Shown here in pieces: positions 42,162-49,651 of a stretch of 64,000 nucleotides of DNA. Each line of letters begins with the position of its first letter. Position 1 is the first letter of the stretch. The translations under genes were made by a program, and so were the position numbers. Origin of the DNA: J095 sp964517605 (GTDB lineage Bacteria > Chloroflexota > Anaerolineae > 4572-78 > J111); assembly GCA_964517605.1 (NCBI GenBank), contig CAZFCE010000025.1, positions 1 through 64,000 on the forward strand, in the 5' to 3' direction. The notes under the pieces are model-generated. The model ran no database searches, had not been told where the DNA came from, and saw only the letters and a list, made by a program, of their open reading frames with translations.

Positions 42162-42422
42162 TCACAAAGCCCGGATTGGGCCGGTTTCTTGCACATCGGT
42201 GGGAATGCCGTCGAGTTGGGCGGGAACAACATGGCGCGAGTCCAACTCGGCCAGCGGCACTTTTTTAGAAACGTTCACAACCAGCGCCAACTGGTCAGTA
42301 AAATGGCCATCGGTTTCTTTAAAACCAATGCCCAGGCCAACCACATTGGCCAGTTGCAGCAGTTGAGCCTGGTAATGGGCCTTAACCTGCTTGATTTCAT
42401 CTACCGTGGGGTTGTTGTTCAT
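42162..42422 (-). CDS. Stand-alone copy of the S1 protease N-terminal domain
   Basis: 86 aa from ATG at 42420-42422 (AAGG 8 nt upstream). Residues 20-80 (VVGLGIGFKETDGHFTDQ, LVVNVSKKVPLAEL, GIPTDVQETG) match the N-terminal domain of the neighbouring protease with high identity. It ends at 42162, 9 bp from the protease ATG. Possible roles: a propeptide-like inhibitor or chaperone provided in trans, or a duplicated sensor. This is an inference from similarity and order. Confidence 0.8.
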   Translation of the reverse strand: MNNNPTVDEIKQVKAHYQAQLLQLANVVGLGIGFKETDGHFTDQLALVVNVSKKVPLAELDSRHVVPAQLDGIPTDVQETGPIRAL

Positions 42423-42449
42423 GAGCATCACCTTAAGTTATGTTATTTT

Positions 42450-42455
42450 ATTATA
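42450..42455 (-). promoter_or_regulatory. Candidate -10 of the protease operon
   Basis: The minus strand reads TATAAT at 42450-42455, 28 bp upstream of the ATG at 42422. No good -35 is present, so the assignment is weak. Confidence 0.3.
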
Positions 42456-42562
42456 CCGCAAAAACCGCCCGGCAAAAACCGCCAAAAAATTAGCGCGGCA
42501 ATTTGCTCTGACCGGCGGTTTTAAGTAAGATGTCGCCCGCCTTTGGTATTGCTCATTCCGCC

Positions 42563-42589
42563 TTAGCACTCGCCGGGTTTGAGTGCCAA
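42563..42589 (+). promoter_or_regulatory. CIRCE element 1 (HrcA operator) upstream of groES
   Basis: TTAGCACTC, 9-nt spacer, GAGTGCCAA: matches the CIRCE consensus TTAGCACTC-N9-GAGTGCTAA with one mismatch. HrcA is not in the window. Confidence 0.93.
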
Positions 42590-42644
42590 AAATTGTTTCC
42601 CAAATTTGCTAATTCAATCCGGTTGCGGTAAGATAGTTTCTGCT

Positions 42645-42671
42645 TTGGCACTCTGATATACTGAGTGCTAA
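42645..42671 (+). promoter_or_regulatory. CIRCE element 2 (HrcA operator), with a -10 inside its spacer
   Basis: TTGGCACTC, 9-nt spacer, GAGTGCTAA: one mismatch to the CIRCE consensus. TATACT at 42657-42662 fits a -10, so HrcA binding would block the promoter directly. It lies 43 bp before groES ATG. Confidence 0.92.
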
Positions 42672-42713
42672 TTTTTTGAAAAATTCTATATCCAAATTCA
42701 GGAGGTATTTACG

Positions 42714-43001
42714 ATGAATCTGAAACCGCTTGGTGATAGACTGATTGTTGAACCCATCGAGCAACAAGAAGTAACGGCCAGTGGCATTGTGCTGCCGGAA
42801 ACTGCTAAAGAAAAACCCATGCAGGGGAGCGTGTTGGCGGTAGGGCCTGGCTTGCGCAAAGATGATGGCACGCGCATTGCGATGGATGTTAAACAGGGTG
42901 ATAAAGTTCTCTATGCCAAATATGCCGGCACCGAAGTTAAAATTGGGGACAAAAAGTATCTCATCCTGAAAGAAACCGACGTTCTGGCAATTGTAGAATA
43001 G
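42714..43001 (+). CDS. groES: Co-chaperonin GroES
   Basis: 95 aa. Starts MNLKPLGDRLIVEPIEQQ, the standard GroES opening, then GIVLPETAKEKPMQGSVLAVGPG with the mobile loop, and YAGTEVKIGDKKYLILKETDVLAIVE at the end. The lid of the GroEL chamber. Preceded by GGAGG. CIRCE operators upstream show heat-shock control by HrcA. GroEL follows 20 bp later. Confidence 0.98.
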   Translation: MNLKPLGDRLIVEPIEQQEVTASGIVLPETAKEKPMQGSVLAVGPGLRKDDGTRIAMDVKQGDKVLYAKYAGTEVKIGDKKYLILKETDVLAIVE

Positions 43002-43021
43002 AAACAAGGAGTAATTAAAAC

Positions 43022-44656
43022 ATGGCAAAACAACTCGCGTTTAATGAAGATGCTCGCCGCCGACTGAAAACCGGTGTGGATATGCTGGCTGAGGCCGTAA
43101 AAACCACCCTTGGCCCCAAAGGCCGCAACGTGGCCCTGGATAAAAAATGGGGCGCGCCCACCGTTACCCACGACGGCGTAACCGTGGCCAAAGAAATTGA
43201 GCTGGAAGACCCCTACGAAAATATGGGCGCTCAACTGCTTAAAGAAGCCGCCACCAAAACCAACGACGTAGCCGGCGACGGCACCACCACCGCCACCGTA
43301 CTGGCGCAAGCCATTGTTAACGAAGGGCTGAAAAACGTGGCCGCCGGCGCCAACCCCATGCTGCTCAAACGCGGTATTGAACTGGCCGCCAGCGCCGTAA
43401 CCAAATCCATCCGCGAAAGCGCCATCGAAGTAAAAGGCAAAGATGATATTGCTCACGTGGCCAGCATTTCTGCCGCCGACGAAGAAATTGGCAACCTGAT
43501 TGCCGATGTTATGGACAAAGTTGGCAAAGACGGCGTTATCACCGTGGAAGAAAGCAAGGGCCTGGCCTTTGAAACCGACTACGTGGAAGGCATGCAGTTT
43601 GACCGTGGCTACATTTCCCCCTACTTCATCAACGACACCGAAGCCATGCAAGCCACCATCAACGACCCGTACATTTTGATTTACGACAAGAAAATCTCCT
43701 CGGCGCAGGATTTGCTGCCCGTGCTGGAAAAAGTAATCCAGGTTGGCAAACGCGACCTGGTAATCATTGCCGAAGACGTTGACGGCGAAGCTCTGGCTAC
43801 GCTGGTGCTCAACAAACTGCGCGGCACCTTTAGCGTGCTGGCCATCAAAGCCCCCGGCTTTGGCGACCGCCGCAAAGCCATGCTGCAAGATATAGCCACC
43901 CTCACCGGCGGGCAAGTTATCACCGAAGAAATGGGCCGCAAACTGGACAGCGCCACTCTGGCCGACCTGGGTCGCGCCGACAAAGTCAGCGCCACCAAAG
44001 ACGACACCACCATTGTGGGCGGCAGCGGCAGCGATAGCGACATTCAAGCCCGTATTAACCAGATTAAAGCCGAAATTGAAAACAGCACCAGCGATTACGA
44101 CCGCGAAAAGCTGCAAGAACGGCTGGCCAAACTGGCCGGCGGCGTGGCCGTTATCGGCGTGGGCGCTGCCACCGAAGTTGAACTGAAAGAAAAGAAACAC
44201 CGCGTAGAAGATGCCCTGAGCGCCACCCGCGCCGCCGTAGAAGAAGGCGTGGTGCCTGGCGGCGGCGTCGCCCTGATTAACGCGCTGCAAGCCATTAAAG
44301 AGCTGCGCCACGATAACCCCGATGTGAACACCGGTATCGCCATTGTGCGCCGCGCGCTCGAAGAACCGATGCGCCAGTTGGCCCGCAACGCCGGTAAAGA
44401 AGGCGCGATCATCATTGAAGAAGTGCGCCGCCGCAACCAGAACGGCACCCGCATTGGTTTTAACGTTTTAACCGATGAGTATGTGGACATGGTTGAAGCC
44501 GGTATTATTGACCCGGCCAAAGTTACCCGCAGCGCCGTGGAAAATGCCGCGTCAATCGCCAGCATGATCCTCACCACCGAAGCGCTGATCACCGACATTC
44601 CCGCGCCGGCCCCGGCTGCCCCGCCGATGGACCCCGGCATGGGCGGGATGATGTAA
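43022..44656 (+). CDS. groEL: Chaperonin GroEL
   Basis: 544 aa. Starts MAKQLAFNEDARRRLKTGVD; ATP-binding TTLGPKGRNVALDKK, DGTTTATVLAQAI, EGVVPGGGVALI; C-terminal PAAPPMDPGMGGMM with the Gly/Met tail. Length typical (about 545). Cotranscribed with groES; a strong terminator follows. Codon use is biased to frequent codons as expected for high expression. Confidence 0.98.
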   Translation: MAKQLAFNEDARRRLKTGVDMLAEAVKTTLGPKGRNVALDKKWGAPTVTHDGVTVAKEIELEDPYENMGAQLLKEAATKTNDVAGDGTTTATVLAQAIVNEGLKNVAAGANPMLLKRGIELAASAVTKSIRESAIEVKGKDDIAHVASISAADEEIGNLIADVMDKVGKDGVITVEESKGLAFETDYVEGMQFDRGYISPYFINDTEAMQATINDPYILIYDKKISSAQDLLPVLEKVIQVGKRDLVIIAEDVDGEALATLVLNKLRGTFSVLAIKAPGFGDRRKAMLQDIATLTGGQVITEEMGRKLDSATLADLGRADKVSATKDDTTIVGGSGSDSDIQARINQIKAEIENSTSDYDREKLQERLAKLAGGVAVIGVGAATEVELKEKKHRVEDALSATRAAVEEGVVPGGGVALINALQAIKELRHDNPDVNTGIAIVRRALEEPMRQLARNAGKEGAIIIEEVRRRNQNGTRIGFNVLTDEYVDMVEAGIIDPAKVTRSAVENAASIASMILTTEALITDIPAPAPAAPPMDPGMGGMM

Positions 44657-44673
44657 TTTCCACCCCGGTAAAT

Positions 44674-44707
44674 AAAAAAGCCCCGCAGATTGCTGCGGGG
44701 CTTTTTT
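44674..44707 (+). terminator. groESL terminator
   Basis: AAAAAAGCCCCGCAG, loop ATTG, CTGCGGGGCTTTTTT. A perfect symmetrical rho-independent terminator 18 bp after groEL; could act in both directions. Confidence 0.95.
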
Positions 44708-44747
44708 ATTTCCGTTTTTAACGGGGTGCCGATCAACCGGATAAAAC

Positions 44748-44781
44748 AAAAACGGCTTCTGAAAAAACAGAAGCCGTTTTT
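44748..44781 (+). terminator. Second terminator before the tRNA-Thr element
   Basis: AAAACGGCTTCTG, loop AAAAAA, CAGAAGCCGTTTTT. Sits next to attL, insulating the host tail from the element, or from the tRNA that was originally here. Confidence 0.9.
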
Positions 44782-44788
44782 TATTGCC

Positions 44789-44832
44789 AAGCCCACGAGC
44801 GGATTTGAACCGCTGACCTACGCCTTACCAAG
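44789..44832. repeat. attL: copy of the tRNA-Thr(GGT) 3' part
   Basis: 44 bp identical to 50966-51009, including the T-arm and acceptor of the tRNA; the 5' part of the tRNA is missing, so it is not a functional gene. The sequences differ immediately on both sides. Confidence 0.95.
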
Positions 44833-44921
44833 ACAGGGGGACACCCCCTTGACCCCCTCACCACTATCTGTTGTGCGATTGCCTGTAGTGCCCACTAAAT
44901 CTTGTGTGAAAGGTAGTTACT

Positions 44922-45863
44922 ATGCAAGACACAACCAAAAAAGACCTGCTAACCGACATTAATTTAACGTTTTTATCCGGGCTGGCGCTTGAAATTGAAG
45001 CGTATTTAACCGATTGCGAATCGCGCAACCTGTCACCTAAAACAATTATTCGATATACTCAAGCGTTGCAAGAGTTTTCAGCGTACATGGCCGGGGTTGA
45101 ATTGGAAGCAATCAAGCCGGATGACATCCGGCGGTTTATGCTGCACTTGAAAGCAAAGGGGCATAATCCGGGCGGCGTGTGGACATACTACCGCACGCTT
45201 AAAGCGTTTTTTCGCTGGTTGTATGCGGAGGATGTTTTGCCGGTTGACCTGTTTAAACGGATAAAGCCGCCCAAACTAAACGCAGAACCTTTGCCACCGG
45301 CTGAACTGGCAGACATTGGCAAGCTGTTGAAAGTCTGCACGGGCGATTATGCCCAGCGCAACAAGGCGATTTTACTAACTCTACTTGATACCGGCCTGCG
45401 GGCCAACGAGTTATGCGGCCTTAACCTGTCCGATATTGACCTTCAAACCGGGGATATTGCCGTGCGAGCCGCCATTGCCAAAGGTGGTAAACCGCGCACT
45501 GTCTTTGTCAGTCCCAAGACACGGCGGGAACTGTTACGCTACCTGCGCAACCGCCCCACCCCCCTTGATACCGAGCCGGCGCTTTTTATGGGAATGAGTG
45601 GGGAACGGCTTAAATATTCCGGTTTGCGCCAAATTGCCCGCCGTCTTTCCAAAATTGCCGGTTTCAAGCGGGCGATTCCGTTGCACGCCTTCCGCCGCGC
45701 CTTTGCTATTAACGCCCTGCGCGCCAAAATGGATGTAATCAGCTTGCAACGGATTATGGGCCACAGTTCTTTGGTGACTACTCAACGTTATCTAAAACAG
45801 GTGACAGACGACTTACACGAAGCCCACAAAGCCGCCGCGCCGGTTAACCGGTTGAAGTGGTAA
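44922..45863 (+). CDS. Tyrosine-type integrase of the tRNA-Thr element
   Basis: 313 aa. N-terminal SAM-like core-binding domain (about 15-105; NLSPKTIIRYTQALQEF, then a YYRTLKAFFRWLYAEDVL block), catalytic domain with Arg in LLDTGLRANELCGL, Lys in AKGGKPRTVFVSPK, HxxR in HAFRRAFA, His and Tyr in MGHSSLVTTQRYLKQV. AAGG is placed 9 nt before the ATG. Located 90 bp from attL, pointing inward. Should act on the 44-bp tRNA core. Confidence 0.95.
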   Translation: MQDTTKKDLLTDINLTFLSGLALEIEAYLTDCESRNLSPKTIIRYTQALQEFSAYMAGVELEAIKPDDIRRFMLHLKAKGHNPGGVWTYYRTLKAFFRWLYAEDVLPVDLFKRIKPPKLNAEPLPPAELADIGKLLKVCTGDYAQRNKAILLTLLDTGLRANELCGLNLSDIDLQTGDIAVRAAIAKGGKPRTVFVSPKTRRELLRYLRNRPTPLDTEPALFMGMSGERLKYSGLRQIARRLSKIAGFKRAIPLHAFRRAFAINALRAKMDVISLQRIMGHSSLVTTQRYLKQVTDDLHEAHKAAAPVNRLKW

Positions 45864-45867
45864 AGCG

Positions 45868-45882
45868 CCGGCTCGGTATTAA
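45868..45882 (+). repeat. 15-bp motif CCGGCTCGGTATTAA, copy 1
   Basis: Exactly the reverse complement of 48208-48222. It starts 5 bp after the integrase stop. A one-mismatch copy is at 48533-48547 and a partial copy at about 50519. All lie in gaps between genes of the element. Confidence 0.7.
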
Positions 45883-45984
45883 CGGGGTGATGGTGGTACA
45901 CAATATGTTGTGGTGTGCCGGTTTATTGGCCTGTATTTTGTGATTTTAAGGTTTAGGTACTGTCAATTTGCTAAAAAAAAATGG

Positions 45985-45990
45985 TATAAT
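45985..45990 (+). promoter_or_regulatory. Extended -10 promoter of the regulator/RepA operon
   Basis: TGGTATAAT gives a TGn-extended TATAAT; upstream is A-rich without an evident -35. 157 bp before the first ATG, leaving a long leader that contains a loose AAAAAAAG...CTTTTTTT inverted repeat at about 46075-46128. Confidence 0.55.
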
Positions 45991-46146
45991 ATTGATGTTT
46001 CCCCAAATATTCGCCACAAAAAATGGTTACATAATCTGTTTAATGTCTAATTGGGGAAGCAACAACTTGAACCAAAAAAAGGGCGCGGTGGATGACTAAC
46101 TTTGGTCGAACTGCGTCTTTTTTTATTCAAAAAATGGAGGAAATTT

Positions 46147-46299
46147 ATGGAGCAACAATTGCAGTTTATCAGTCTACAGCTACCCAAAAAACTGGCAGCG
46201 GAGGCCAGAATCGAGGCGGCCAAACGCAACTTAAGCCGGTCTGAACTTATCCGGCGTGCCGTTGTTGAGTTTTTAAAAATGGGGCAACAAAATGGATGA
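46147..46299 (+). CDS. Ribbon-helix-helix protein (CopG/Arc type)
   Basis: 50 aa from ATG at 46147 (ATGGAGG leader; an upstream frame to 46102 is not needed). MEQQLQFISLQLPKKLAAEA then RIEAAKRNLSRSELIRRAVVEFL: beta strand plus two helices with the RS(E) turn, typical of MetJ/Arc repressors. Probably regulates the element's operon. Its end overlaps the next small frame. Confidence 0.85.
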   Translation: MEQQLQFISLQLPKKLAAEARIEAAKRNLSRSELIRRAVVEFLKMGQQNG

Positions 46300-46462
46300 C
46301 AAAAAAATACCGCCAGTGGCAAGCTGGCGGCGCGGGCAAAACTGCAATGCATTGGGGGGAATGTCATCACACCCCTATTATACCCCAAAGTGTCCCAAGA
46401 TAACCTACCAAAATCTTAAAAATTTTCATTTTCAGGGGGTAAAATGTCGTCACCACAGTTAA
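46292..46462 (+). CDS. Possible small protein overlapping the RHH gene
   Basis: 56 aa; ATG at 46292 overlaps the RHH stop and the frame ends within the next gene. Sequence includes PPVASWRRGQN, Cys/His-rich and not hydrophobic. Plausible by coupling but without a Shine-Dalgarno of its own. Unrecognised. Confidence 0.3.
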   Translation: MDDKKIPPVASWRRGQNCNALGGMSSHPYYTPKCPKITYQNLKNFHFQGVKCRHHS

Positions 46463-46803
46463 AAACAGGCAACCTTGGCATAACCGCCGCCGGATTGAGC
46501 GCCGCGCCGGGCGAGATTGCCATTTGCAAGGCTTGGATCCAAAAATTCGCTCATCCCATAAAAACAACTAACAAAAAATACTCGGTTTATTTGCTAAAAT
46601 GTCACGTCGAATTGTGGGCGAGCAGGGGCTGGTATGCAGTTCACATTTCAAACGCCGCTTTTATTCAGGCTGCCCAGGAGTTAGGCTACAAAACTGAAAC
46701 CATAAAACGAAAAGTTGTTCTAATCAATATGGCGTTGCCCCACAAAATACGCAACCACGCCCTTTGGGTAGAAACGGTGCAGCCGTTTGGATGGGTGCTC
46801 TAA
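46444..46803 (+). CDS. Hypothetical protein preceding the RepA-like ATPase
   Basis: 119 aa; ATG with GGGGG just upstream. Contains KKYSVYLLKCHVELWASRGW, moderately basic, with a central helix-strand pattern and no known motif. Its stop shares a base with the next ATG (TAATG at 46801-46805), so it is coupled to the ATPase gene. May be an initiator accessory or primase-like factor; this cannot be decided here. Confidence 0.55.
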   Translation: MSSPQLKTGNLGITAAGLSAAPGEIAICKAWIQKFAHPIKTTNKKYSVYLLKCHVELWASRGWYAVHISNAAFIQAAQELGYKTETIKRKVVLINMALPHKIRNHALWVETVQPFGWVL

Positions 46804-48071
46804 TGGCTACTCAACCGCAAACAGTTACACAAACTCAAAACGGCAATGGAGCCAGGAATATTTGGGATGAAATTAATTTAGCAGTAGGTAAGCCACTATG
46901 TGAGCCGCTTTATTGTGTCGGGGACATTATTAACGGGGAACCTATTCTAGACGCTATCTGGGTTGAAGATGACTTAACTTGGTGGTACAGCACCGCCACA
47001 AATGTCTTTGCAGAATATGACATCATTACCGCGCCAGCGGCCACACAACAAAAAAAACCGTTATTCAGCCATTACAAGCTATCCGATGGGTTGAAATGGC
47101 CGCCGGTTGATTATTTGGTTGAGGGGGCAATTGGGAACAAAGATATTGGGATGATATTTGGCGATTCGGGAGCCGGAAAAACTTATTTGGCTATTGATTT
47201 GGCGGTATCAATGGCCGCCGGGCTACCTTGGATGGGTAAATGGAAAGTTGAAAAACCGCGCAAAGTGCTTTACTTCATTTCCGAGGGGCAAAGAAAATTC
47301 TTTTCACGTGTTGAGGCCGCAGTTAATGGGATGGGGGAGCGGGGACATGATGTAAAAGAGGTTTTTAGGTTAGTTGATGAAAATTTAATTATCTGCACAG
47401 AAGTTCCACAACTATTTGAAAAAAATTCAGACCGGCACGCAAAAAAATATCTTGAATTCTGGCAACAAATAGGCTCACCGACAATTGATTTTATCTTTAT
47501 TGATACCCTGCACCGAGCCAGCGTTGGTGCTGAAGAAAACAGTAGTAAAGACGCCGGGGTTGTAGTGGATGTTATCACCTGGCTACAAAACCAAATAGAT
47601 TGCGCCGCGTGCTTTGTACACCATAGCAACAAAAGCGGAGGGTATCGGGGTAGTACTGCTTACCGGGGCGCGGTTGATTTCTGTTTCAAAGTTGAAGGAG
47701 TACATCGGGAGCCGCGCACGCTAATAATTGACAAACTCAAAGATGAGGAACCAAACGGGCCAACGGACGGCGCTAAATATGTGGCACTTTTTAAGTCTGA
47801 TTGGACAAGCTGTAGTACCTATACAACATGGCCGGATAACGCAACCGCTAACGCAACTGCCAAACAATCCCCAAGGGATGAAGCAATGGAGCAAATTCGG
47901 ATCGCTTTAGCCAATGGAGTTGAGTTAAGCAAAAATAAACTGGCTAAAAAAGTCGACACTGTAACCGAAAACACGGCAAAAGTTTACATCGAAGAGATGA
48001 TAAAAGCCGGAGAAATTGTTACCAGAAGTGGGCCGAATAATAGTCAATTGTGTTCACTTGCCCAAATTTGA
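46803..48071 (+). CDS. RepA-like AAA ATPase/helicase
   Basis: 422 aa from ATG at 46803. Residues about 1-95 have no known motif; the ATPase core starts near 118 with MIFGDSGAGKTYLAIDLAVSMAAG (Walker A), then FIFIDTLHRASVG (Walker B), and FVHHSNKSGGYRGSTAYRGAVDF (sensor/arginine region), typical of RepA/DnaB-type AAA_25 replicative helicases. The C-terminal 70 residues resemble a winged helix (ELSKNKLAKKVDTVTENTAKVYIEEM). Likely initiator helicase for element replication. Followed immediately by the iteron-like field. Confidence 0.85.
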   Translation: MATQPQTVTQTQNGNGARNIWDEINLAVGKPLCEPLYCVGDIINGEPILDAIWVEDDLTWWYSTATNVFAEYDIITAPAATQQKKPLFSHYKLSDGLKWPPVDYLVEGAIGNKDIGMIFGDSGAGKTYLAIDLAVSMAAGLPWMGKWKVEKPRKVLYFISEGQRKFFSRVEAAVNGMGERGHDVKEVFRLVDENLIICTEVPQLFEKNSDRHAKKYLEFWQQIGSPTIDFIFIDTLHRASVGAEENSSKDAGVVVDVITWLQNQIDCAACFVHHSNKSGGYRGSTAYRGAVDFCFKVEGVHREPRTLIIDKLKDEEPNGPTDGAKYVALFKSDWTSCSTYTTWPDNATANATAKQSPRDEAMEQIRIALANGVELSKNKLAKKVDTVTENTAKVYIEEMIKAGEIVTRSGPNNSQLCSLAQI

Positions 48072-48190
48072 CTTACCCAAATTGGGTAACTGGGTAACTG
48101 TTTGGGTAACTGTTGCGGTAGGTAACTAATTTTTGAGTTACCTACCCAACCAAAATGCTTAGTATTGGGTAACTGGGTAAGTGGGTAAGT
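48071..48190. repeat. Iteron-like repeat field after the RepA gene
   Basis: GGGTAACT occurs at 48084, 48092, 48104 and 48167, GGTAACT at 48121, GGGTAAGT at 48175 and 48183; ACTTACCC inverted at 48071. In the middle there is a perfect 10-bp inverted repeat GTAGGTAACT / AGTTACCTAC (48118-48145). Such arrays next to an initiator gene are typical of plasmid origins. Confidence 0.75.
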
Positions 48191-48207
48191 GACGGTTAAG
48201 CGCCCTT

Positions 48208-48222
48208 TTAATACCGAGCCGG
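48208..48222 (-). repeat. 15-bp motif CCGGCTCGGTATTAA, copy 2 (inverted)
   Basis: Reverse complement of 45868-45882, exact over 15 bp. It lies just after the iteron field. A third copy with one mismatch is at 48533-48547, also inverted relative to copy 1. Confidence 0.7.
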
Positions 48223-48249
48223 TAAAGACAATTGCGAAAGGACAAAGGA

Positions 48250-48459
48250 ATGAGTAAACCTATCACCGAACCAATGCACCCGGCGCAAGCTGTGGCGCTG
48301 GCGGTTTTGGCGCTGGAATGGGAAGCGGAAACCGCCGCCGCCGCTCGTAACCGCGCCTGGCTTTGGGAGTGCCAGCAAGCGGCAAAGGTACTGCGGGCGT
48401 TGGCCGCCAGTTTGCCCTCAGACGCGCCACAGCGGGCTACAAGCGGTTTTGCGGCGTAA
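48250..48459 (+). CDS. Small alpha-helical hypothetical protein
   Basis: 69 aa from ATG at 48250 (AAAGGA upstream). MSKPITEPMHPAQAVALAVL with an alanine-rich amphipathic body (TAAAARNRAWLWECQQAAKVL). No membrane helix or known motif. Alone between the iteron field and a 270-bp gene-free stretch; function unknown. Confidence 0.5.
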   Translation: MSKPITEPMHPAQAVALAVLALEWEAETAAAARNRAWLWECQQAAKVLRALAASLPSDAPQRATSGFAA

Positions 48460-48729
48460 GCGGGCAAGTGTTGGCGTAACGATATATAAGGTTGCCACAG
48501 GCGCTTGTAAACCAGCGGGCAGGCTCCGCGCCTTAATACCAAGCCGGGCAAGCGTAAAGTAGTGGTGGAGTGGTGCACCCCACCGCCCCAATGCGTGTTT
48601 TGATAGGTTTACGGGTCTTACTGGCTCGGAGCCGATAGGGGGGGTAGGGGGTAGTCAAAAGTAAAAACAAAAAAAACAAAGACCGTGCGGCGACACAAAC
48701 GCACATGCTCGCAATTTGCGTTGTTTTTC

Positions 48730-49068
48730 CTAGGGGCGGCGCTGGCTTAGAAATTGAGCGTATTCAAAAAGCTGTTGGCGTAATTCGGGGGGGAGACTTT
48801 CAGCAAGGCGCATAATCTCAACCGTAACCGGGCCGGGGCTGGTGGGGGCCGCCGCCGGCAGGATACCGGCAAGACGTAAGAGGTATTCAGGGGCAACGTC
48901 AAAGGCGCTGGCTATCCTGATACAAAAATCGGCGCTGGCCGGCATATCACCGCGCAACGTGCGCGACACCAGAGGGCGAGAAACGCCCGCGACTGTGGCT
49001 AATTTGGCGTGTGACCAGTCGCGCTTGTTTAGTTCTGCGGTTATCCACTGTCTTAGTACTTCACTCAT
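48730..49068 (-). CDS. XRE-family HTH repressor of the element
   Basis: 112 aa. HTH at about residues 10-65: LNKRDWSHAKLATVAGVSRPLVSRTLRGD, then RIASAFDVAPEYLLRLAG. C-terminal part has a helical region (VEIMRLAESLPPELRQQLFEY). Divergent from the plus-strand genes; a 16-bp palindrome and a near-consensus promoter lie between them. Probably the master repressor, as in temperate phages and satellites. Confidence 0.9.
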   Translation of the reverse strand: MSEVLRQWITAELNKRDWSHAKLATVAGVSRPLVSRTLRGDMPASADFCIRIASAFDVAPEYLLRLAGILPAAAPTSPGPVTVEIMRLAESLPPELRQQLFEYAQFLSQRRP

Positions 49069-49118
49069 TCACCTATTTTAACGCAAAACCGTATAGCTTA
49101 AAAACTATTAACGGTTAC

Positions 49119-49175
49119 TTGACAGTTAATAACAGTTAGGGTACTATAGTACCCATAATATGTTATTTAAATAAC
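49119..49175 (+). promoter_or_regulatory. Promoter with palindromic operators
   Basis: -35 TTGACA at 49119-49124, 17-bp spacer, -10 TACTAT at 49142-49147. The perfect palindrome GGGTACTATAGTACCC (49139-49154) covers the -10, and a second perfect one GTTATTTAAATAAC (49162-49175) follows. Likely repressor sites for the XRE protein (inference). Confidence 0.82.
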
Positions 49176-49197
49176 CTAAATTATAGGAGCAATGCCA

Positions 49198-49383
49198 ATG
49201 AAAAATAATTCAATTACAACGGTTGTGGCTGTGCTAACCGCCGAACAAAAGCGGCAACTGGTAGAATGGGCCGCGCAAAGTGACAGAACGGTATCGGCTG
49301 AACTGCGGCAAATTCTGCTGGCAGAAGCCAAACGGCGGCAACGGCAACGGAAAACCGCCAGGCCCACCCGTAAACCGCAATAA
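49198..49383 (+). CDS. Small ribbon-helix-helix-like protein
   Basis: 61 aa from ATG at 49198 (AGGAG 8 nt upstream; the ATG at 49192 is too close). MKNNSITTVVAVLTAEQKRQ, then a helix LVEWAAQSDRTVSAELRQILL and a basic tail KRRQRQRKTARPTRKPQ. Resembles Arc/MetJ-like antirepressor or excisionase-type proteins. First gene of the operon under the palindromic promoter. Confidence 0.65.
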   Translation: MKNNSITTVVAVLTAEQKRQLVEWAAQSDRTVSAELRQILLAEAKRRQRQRKTARPTRKPQ

Positions 49384-49462
49384 ACCCACCCAAAAACAGA
49401 AACGCGCCAAGTCTCTAGCTTGACGCGCTTCCTAACCATCACAGAAAGGATAAGTTTCTGCA

Positions 49463-49651
49463 ATGTCTAACCCCAGTTTATCACAAAATAAGTGGCGTTC
49501 CAAAAACCTCACAAACACGCAAGAGCGCCAAGAGTACGCCTATTGGCTTGAGTTTGTCTACATTCCCAAGTTAGTATATTTGCTTGAAGATGCTCATGCT
49601 GAATTGGCCGCCCTAAAGCAAACAACAAGCGCCAGGGGGGAGAATGAATGA
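49463..49651 (+). CDS. Small hypothetical protein
   Basis: 62 aa; MSNPSLSQNKWRSKNLTNTQ, helical second half (AYWLEFVYIPKLVYLLEDAHAEL). Upstream AAGGAT; stop overlaps the start of the next gene (ATGA at 49648-49651). No known domain. Part of a short operon with the two-TM protein. Confidence 0.6.
   Translation: MSNPSLSQNKWRSKNLTNTQERQEYAYWLEFVYIPKLVYLLEDAHAELAALKQTTSARGENE

Noticed and set aside
42475..42522. Inverted repeat AAAACCGCC / GGCGGTTTT as a terminator
   Set aside because: Loop of 30 nt and no clear T-tract; at most a weak structure.
46075..46128. Loose AAAAAAAG to CTTTTTTT hairpin before the RHH gene as an attenuator
   Set aside because: Arms pair poorly beyond the A/T ends.
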